Assembly (NCBI RefSeq): GCF_035984415.1
Contig: NZ_CP130721.1
Span: 434,001 to 498,000 of the forward strand
DNA: 64,000 nt
Direction: 5' to 3'
Source: Streptomyces sp. NBC_01296
GTDB lineage: Bacteria; Actinomycetota; Actinomycetes; Streptomycetales; Streptomycetaceae
The position numbers were made by a program, and so were the translations under genes. The notes beneath the pieces were generated by a model, which saw only the letters and a program-made list of their open reading frames with translations, was not told the origin of the DNA and did no database searches. This document shows, in pieces, positions 60,764-64,000 of the stretch; position 1 is the stretch's first letter; every line of letters starts with the position of its first letter.

Positions 60764-61411
60764 TCACGCCGACTCCCGGAGGGTGGCCGAGCCCAGTACG
60801 CACCAGGTGGTGCCGTCCGCGGAGACGCCCCAGCATCCGCGGTGCTCACGTGCGAGGTGATCCACCAGGTAGAGGCCTCGCTGGCCGATATCGTCCGGGT
60901 CCGCCATCTTGACCTTGGGAACGTACGATCCGCCACCTGTTACCGCCAGCATGAGAGCGCCACAGCCGACGACCCACCGGACACGGATCGAGCTGCTGGA
61001 ACCGTGCTGGAGTTCGTTGGTGAGCAGCTCGCTCACCATCAGCTCGGCAGCCGATGCCACATCGTCCTCGACGCCCCAGCGGCGCATGTGGGACATCGTG
61101 GAGCGCCGAACGTCCTGCACGTATCGGGCATCTTCCGGGCGAAACGAGCCGGGCCCAGCGGGGCGCGCGCACCAGACAACGGTCTCCGCCCCGTCGCGGA
61201 ACCCCGCAGCCGGCGGCACTTGATCCGAGGACCGGATGGCGGGGTCCGGTAACGGCGCAACGCGGGCTGGCTCCGGGGCCGCGCCGGCACACATTGTGTT
61301 CGGCACCCTGAGACTGGTCATCATCGGTCCTTTCGGCGGCGCTTCCGTCGTCAGCTCGCTCAGGTAAACGCCTTCCGCCGAGCCGCGAGTAGGGCGATGT
61401 GACTCCTTCAT
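60764..61411 (-). CDS. HATPase_c anti-sigma-like ATP-binding protein
   Basis: 215 residues from an ATG at 61411; an ATG at 61324 would give 186. The N box ELMVSELLTNELQHG and the G box DDIGQRGLYLVDHLAREHR, ending CWGVSADGTTWCVL, are the standard motifs of the Streptomyces RsbW/SpoIIAB-like HATPase_c_2 proteins. Such proteins bind sigma factors or partner anti-anti-sigma factors. It is divergent from the HTH/TPR regulator with 73 bases between start codons, a layout repeated many times in Streptomyces genomes. Confidence 0.88.
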   Translation of the reverse strand: MKESHRPTRGSAEGVYLSELTTEAPPKGPMMTSLRVPNTMCAGAAPEPARVAPLPDPAIRSSDQVPPAAGFRDGAETVVWCARPAGPGSFRPEDARYVQDVRRSTMSHMRRWGVEDDVASAAELMVSELLTNELQHGSSSSIRVRWVVGCGALMLAVTGGGSYVPKVKMADPDDIGQRGLYLVDHLAREHRGCWGVSADGTTWCVLGSATLRESA

Positions 61412-61484
61412 CTCCGCGTACCCTAGGGCGATTTGGTCCTTCCTTTACCTGTATGAGGGGCGCGATCGGTCCTACTGTGGAGCG

Positions 61485-62765
61485 ATGAGCGTGCTGCCGA
61501 ACCACGTACTCGTCGAATGGATGCACGACCAGCAACTGAGCTCCCGTGAACTGGCTGAGCTGGTCAACGGGGCTGTCGCCCAACTCACCGGCCGGCATGG
61601 CGGACTGGACGACAGCAACATCCGCGCCTGGCGCTCCGGACGTGTCCGCTGCCCCAAGAACGTGCAACTGCGAGCCCTGGAACTCGTCAGTGGAAAGTCA
61701 GCCACCGACTTAGGGTTCGAACGCCGCACTCGTACCCCGGCATCCGCACCAGCGAAGGAGGAACCGCCAGTGCTCCGCCGTCATCTCATCCAGGGAGCCG
61801 CCGCCATCGCGGCCACCGCCGCCACGCCCAGCTACGCGGCCTCGCCCCGCATCGGCGTCACCGACGTCGAGCGTCTCCAGCAACGCTTCGCCGATGTCGT
61901 CGCCAGCGATCACCGCCATGGCGGCCAGCAGACCATCGAACAGCAGGCCGCCGCCCTCAGCGAGGAAGCCCTTCAACTACAAGCAAGCGGGGCCGCCAGC
62001 CAGCGCGTACGCGGATACCTATACGCCAGCGCCGCCGCGTTCCGCTCCTCCGCCATGTGGGCCGCCATCGACGGACGCCGGTACAACCGGGCCATCGAGC
62101 ACATGCGCCACGCCCAGCAACTCGCCGCGATGTCCGGCGATCAGGCCATCCAATTCCGTATCTGGTCCCACGCCGGCACTATGTACCGGCACATGAAGCG
62201 ACCCGCCGACGCCGCAGCGGCCAACGACGTCGCCCGCACCCTCGCGATCACCCGACGCGACCCCATGTTCGCCTCCCTCGGACACGCTCGGCACGCCGCC
62301 ATCCACGCCACCGCTGGCGACCTCAGAGCCACCCGCCGAGCGCTCGACACAGCACAGGAAGCGATGCAGCGAGCAGATCCCGACGCGGACCGCCCGGTCT
62401 GGATGCGGGCCTTCTACGACCAAGCCGAACTGGACAGCCTCGCCCTCTCCGCCTTCATGTCCCTAGCCCAGTACGACGCTGCCGAGGCACACGCCCATCG
62501 ATGCCTGGCGAGCCTACGACCCCACATGCACAGGTCGCGGGCCATCACCACCTCGCGTCTCGCCCTCGCCCAGCTGGGCCAAGGCGACCTGGAGCCAGCG
62601 GTGACCTCCGCGATGCGCGTCCCCCGGGACGCGGCCACATCCCATCCCCGCGTCGTGGAGATGCTGGCGACCCTCGGAAGTGAGCTGCGCAAGAATGCGC
62701 GGACGAGCCCGCAAGCCCGCCTGTGGACCGAGTACGCCAGGTCGCTGAAAGGAACTGCGAAATGA
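61485..62765 (+). CDS. HTH/TPR transcriptional regulator
   Basis: 426 residues from the ATG at 61485. HTH-like N-terminus (LSSRELAELVNGAVAQLTGR, DDSNIRAWRSGRVRCPKNVQ), an RR-plus-hydrophobic segment (RRHLIQGAAAIAATAATPSY) and about 280 residues of TPR-like helices. This is the same architecture as the regulator at 17206. Its stop overlaps the start of a GNAT gene (ATGA), so it probably governs that gene and possibly the divergent ATPase. Confidence 0.82.
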   Translation: MSVLPNHVLVEWMHDQQLSSRELAELVNGAVAQLTGRHGGLDDSNIRAWRSGRVRCPKNVQLRALELVSGKSATDLGFERRTRTPASAPAKEEPPVLRRHLIQGAAAIAATAATPSYAASPRIGVTDVERLQQRFADVVASDHRHGGQQTIEQQAAALSEEALQLQASGAASQRVRGYLYASAAAFRSSAMWAAIDGRRYNRAIEHMRHAQQLAAMSGDQAIQFRIWSHAGTMYRHMKRPADAAAANDVARTLAITRRDPMFASLGHARHAAIHATAGDLRATRRALDTAQEAMQRADPDADRPVWMRAFYDQAELDSLALSAFMSLAQYDAAEAHAHRCLASLRPHMHRSRAITTSRLALAQLGQGDLEPAVTSAMRVPRDAATSHPRVVEMLATLGSELRKNARTSPQARLWTEYARSLKGTAK

Positions 62766-63304
62766 CGGACTCCGTCATCCTGAAGCACCACACGGACCTC
62801 GAGGACGTGCGAGAGGATCTGATCAAGGTCTACGCGAGCGTACGAGGCGACCTGCTTCACCTGCCGAACTACCGGGTCGAGACGTTCACCGAACGACTCG
62901 ACCGGCACGGCAACGACCCCGGCTGGGAAGCCGTCATGGCCCACGCTCCCGACGGCGAACCCATCGGCTACGCCTACGCCAACACGGTGGAGCCCGGAAA
63001 CCGCTGGTGGACTCGAATGGACGACCCAGCCCCTGCCCAGTACGCGAGCTCGACATCCCTCGCGATCAAGGAGATCGGCGTCGTCAAGCCCTGGCGCGGC
63101 CAAGGACTCGCCCAGGCCATGCACGACGAACTCCTCCGGCACCGAGACGAGGACTACGCGTCCCTCCTCGTCAACCCGGCCGCCGGCGACGGCAAGGTGA
63201 AGAGGCTCTACGAGGGCTGGGGGTACGTCCACATCGGCAGCCAACAGCCGTCGCCGGACTCCCCGGCGCTGCACTGTCTCGGGCGCCCCGTCACGAAGCC
63301 CTAA
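62762..63304 (+). CDS. GNAT N-acetyltransferase
   Basis: 180 residues from the ATG at 62762 (overlapping ATGA). GNAT features: ETFTERLDRHGNDPGWEAVM, the strand LAIKEIGVVKPWRGQGLAQA carrying the acetyl-CoA loop RGQGLA, and LLVNPAAGDGKVKRLYEGWG. It follows the Streptomyces pattern of an HTH/TPR regulator coupled to an acetyltransferase. Substrate unknown. Confidence 0.87.
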   Translation: MTDSVILKHHTDLEDVREDLIKVYASVRGDLLHLPNYRVETFTERLDRHGNDPGWEAVMAHAPDGEPIGYAYANTVEPGNRWWTRMDDPAPAQYASSTSLAIKEIGVVKPWRGQGLAQAMHDELLRHRDEDYASLLVNPAAGDGKVKRLYEGWGYVHIGSQQPSPDSPALHCLGRPVTKP

Positions 63305-64000
63305 CGCGCCGAGCCTCCAGTGTCTGGAACCGCGTCATCATCGAGGAACACCGCCCTGTCATCGCCATACCTGCCCGAAGACCTGCTCCAGGCGCGCAAG
63401 CAGTCTGTACGCCAACTCCTCCTCGCCGCCCACAATGAACCGGACTTGGTAGTCGCTCGGCACGGTTCAGGTCGGGTCTTTTGGTGACGCGCGGCTCCCA
63501 GGACCAGCGGGCTACGTCCGGTGAGGGGGCTGGTCGTCTCAGCCTGCTTGGCGGGGGTGGAGTCAGGCGTCAAGTTGAGGGCGCGGCAGGTCGGCGCGTA
63601 TTCTCCACCGCGTTCAAAGCCTGTCAGGTGAAGCTGTCCCACTCGAGGATCAAGCGCGGGGCATCGGGGTTGAGGCGTGCAGCGCGTCGGGGACCCGTTC
63701 CGATCACGATGGCCTTGCGTTCGCAGGGCTTGGGCAGGCGTCCTTGCTGACGTGCCGCCCACCGGTCGAGGCGTTTGTGTTCCGCGTCGTACGTCCCTGG
63801 AACAGGGGCACCACCGCACCAAACCGGACAGCGCGCTGCCCATTTCTCCTAGGCTCGAGGGAGGCGGCAGCGCGATGTGGTTCAGGGAAGTTCCAATCAG
63901 ATGGCCAGGGCGAACAAGGCCTTCCTTCTTGGGAGCGTAGATCGCGCGGATGCTGGCCAGTTGCTGTTCCCGTGGGATTGACGCTGGCCGCACCCTCGCC
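63305..64000. other. gene-poor end of window
   Basis: No intact gene. A 34-codon minus-strand frame from a GTG at 63463 to TGA at 63359 (VPSDYQVRFIVGGEEELAYR then LLARLEQVFGQVW) looks protein-like and may be a remnant or very small gene. The minus-strand stretch 63990-63850 (ASIRAIYAPKKEGLVRPGHL) is another possible fragment. Confidence 0.4.

Overview
The window looks like an accessory region of a Streptomyces (or close relative): strongly GC-rich coding DNA with GC-biased third positions, many GTG starts, families typical of Streptomyces (DUF6233, replication-relaxation, HATPase anti-sigma-like, TPR regulators with an HTH), and many insertion sequences, pseudogenes and plasmid-like genes. 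That fits a chromosome arm or large linear plasmid. I see no rRNA, tRNA or CRISPR array.

Layout. 0-3.5 kb: a lipoprotein, a secreted protein broken by an in-frame stop, and an APH-like kinase. 3.5-7.1 kb: a two-TM protein followed by a STAND NTPase (NB-ARC plus TPR) whose TPRs are near-identical 126-bp units, the signature of a diversifying conflict system. 7.1-18.5 kb: a minus-strand biosynthetic-type operon (two radical SAM/SPASM proteins, a creatininase-like enzyme, an arylsulfotransferase-like propeller protein, a GT2 glycosyltransferase, a methyltransferase, a P-loop kinase and a NUDIX hydrolase), divergent from an HTH/TPR regulator. A second regulator in this operon is wrecked by a 1.9-kb IS982-type element that carries a passenger gene. 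18.5-26.5 kb: gene fragments, a C39-like peptidase, DUF2461, a secreted HNH nuclease, a CoiA-like protein, an intact Ku and DUF6233.

26.5-40.8 kb is mobile: a Tn3 remnant, a frameshifted second STAND ATPase, a glutaredoxin, an ISL3 element with a passenger ORF, IS5/IS3 debris around two low-GC secreted proteins, a Ser/Thr kinase between 32-bp direct repeats, and two abutting IS630-type elements, the first carrying an acetyltransferase. 40.8-44.3 kb: a probable ADF/cofilin-like protein in a coupled pair, a CBM48-like protein, an ATP-dependent DNA ligase and the 3' half of a second ku.

44.3-51.2 kb is a Tn554-like transposon (TnpA, TnpB, TnpC) inserted at a CCCAGG hexamer inside that second ku. 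Its cargo is a low-GC thioredoxin-reductase-like flavoprotein with an extra N-terminal domain and no CxxC. 51.2-64 kb: a three-TM protein, a HupS-like histone with an unusual repeated N-terminus, a LOG/SLOG protein followed by an EEP nuclease, a truncated replication-relaxation protein, a GNAT-GntR-small-protein operon, an anti-sigma-like ATPase and an HTH/TPR regulator coupled to another GNAT.

The most interesting items are the bacterial ADF/cofilin candidate, the radical SAM operon with no visible precursor peptide, the Tn554-like element with its flavoprotein cargo, the repeat-diversifying STAND pair, and the recurrence of IS elements that carry passenger genes. All calls come from reading the sequence; no database search was run.
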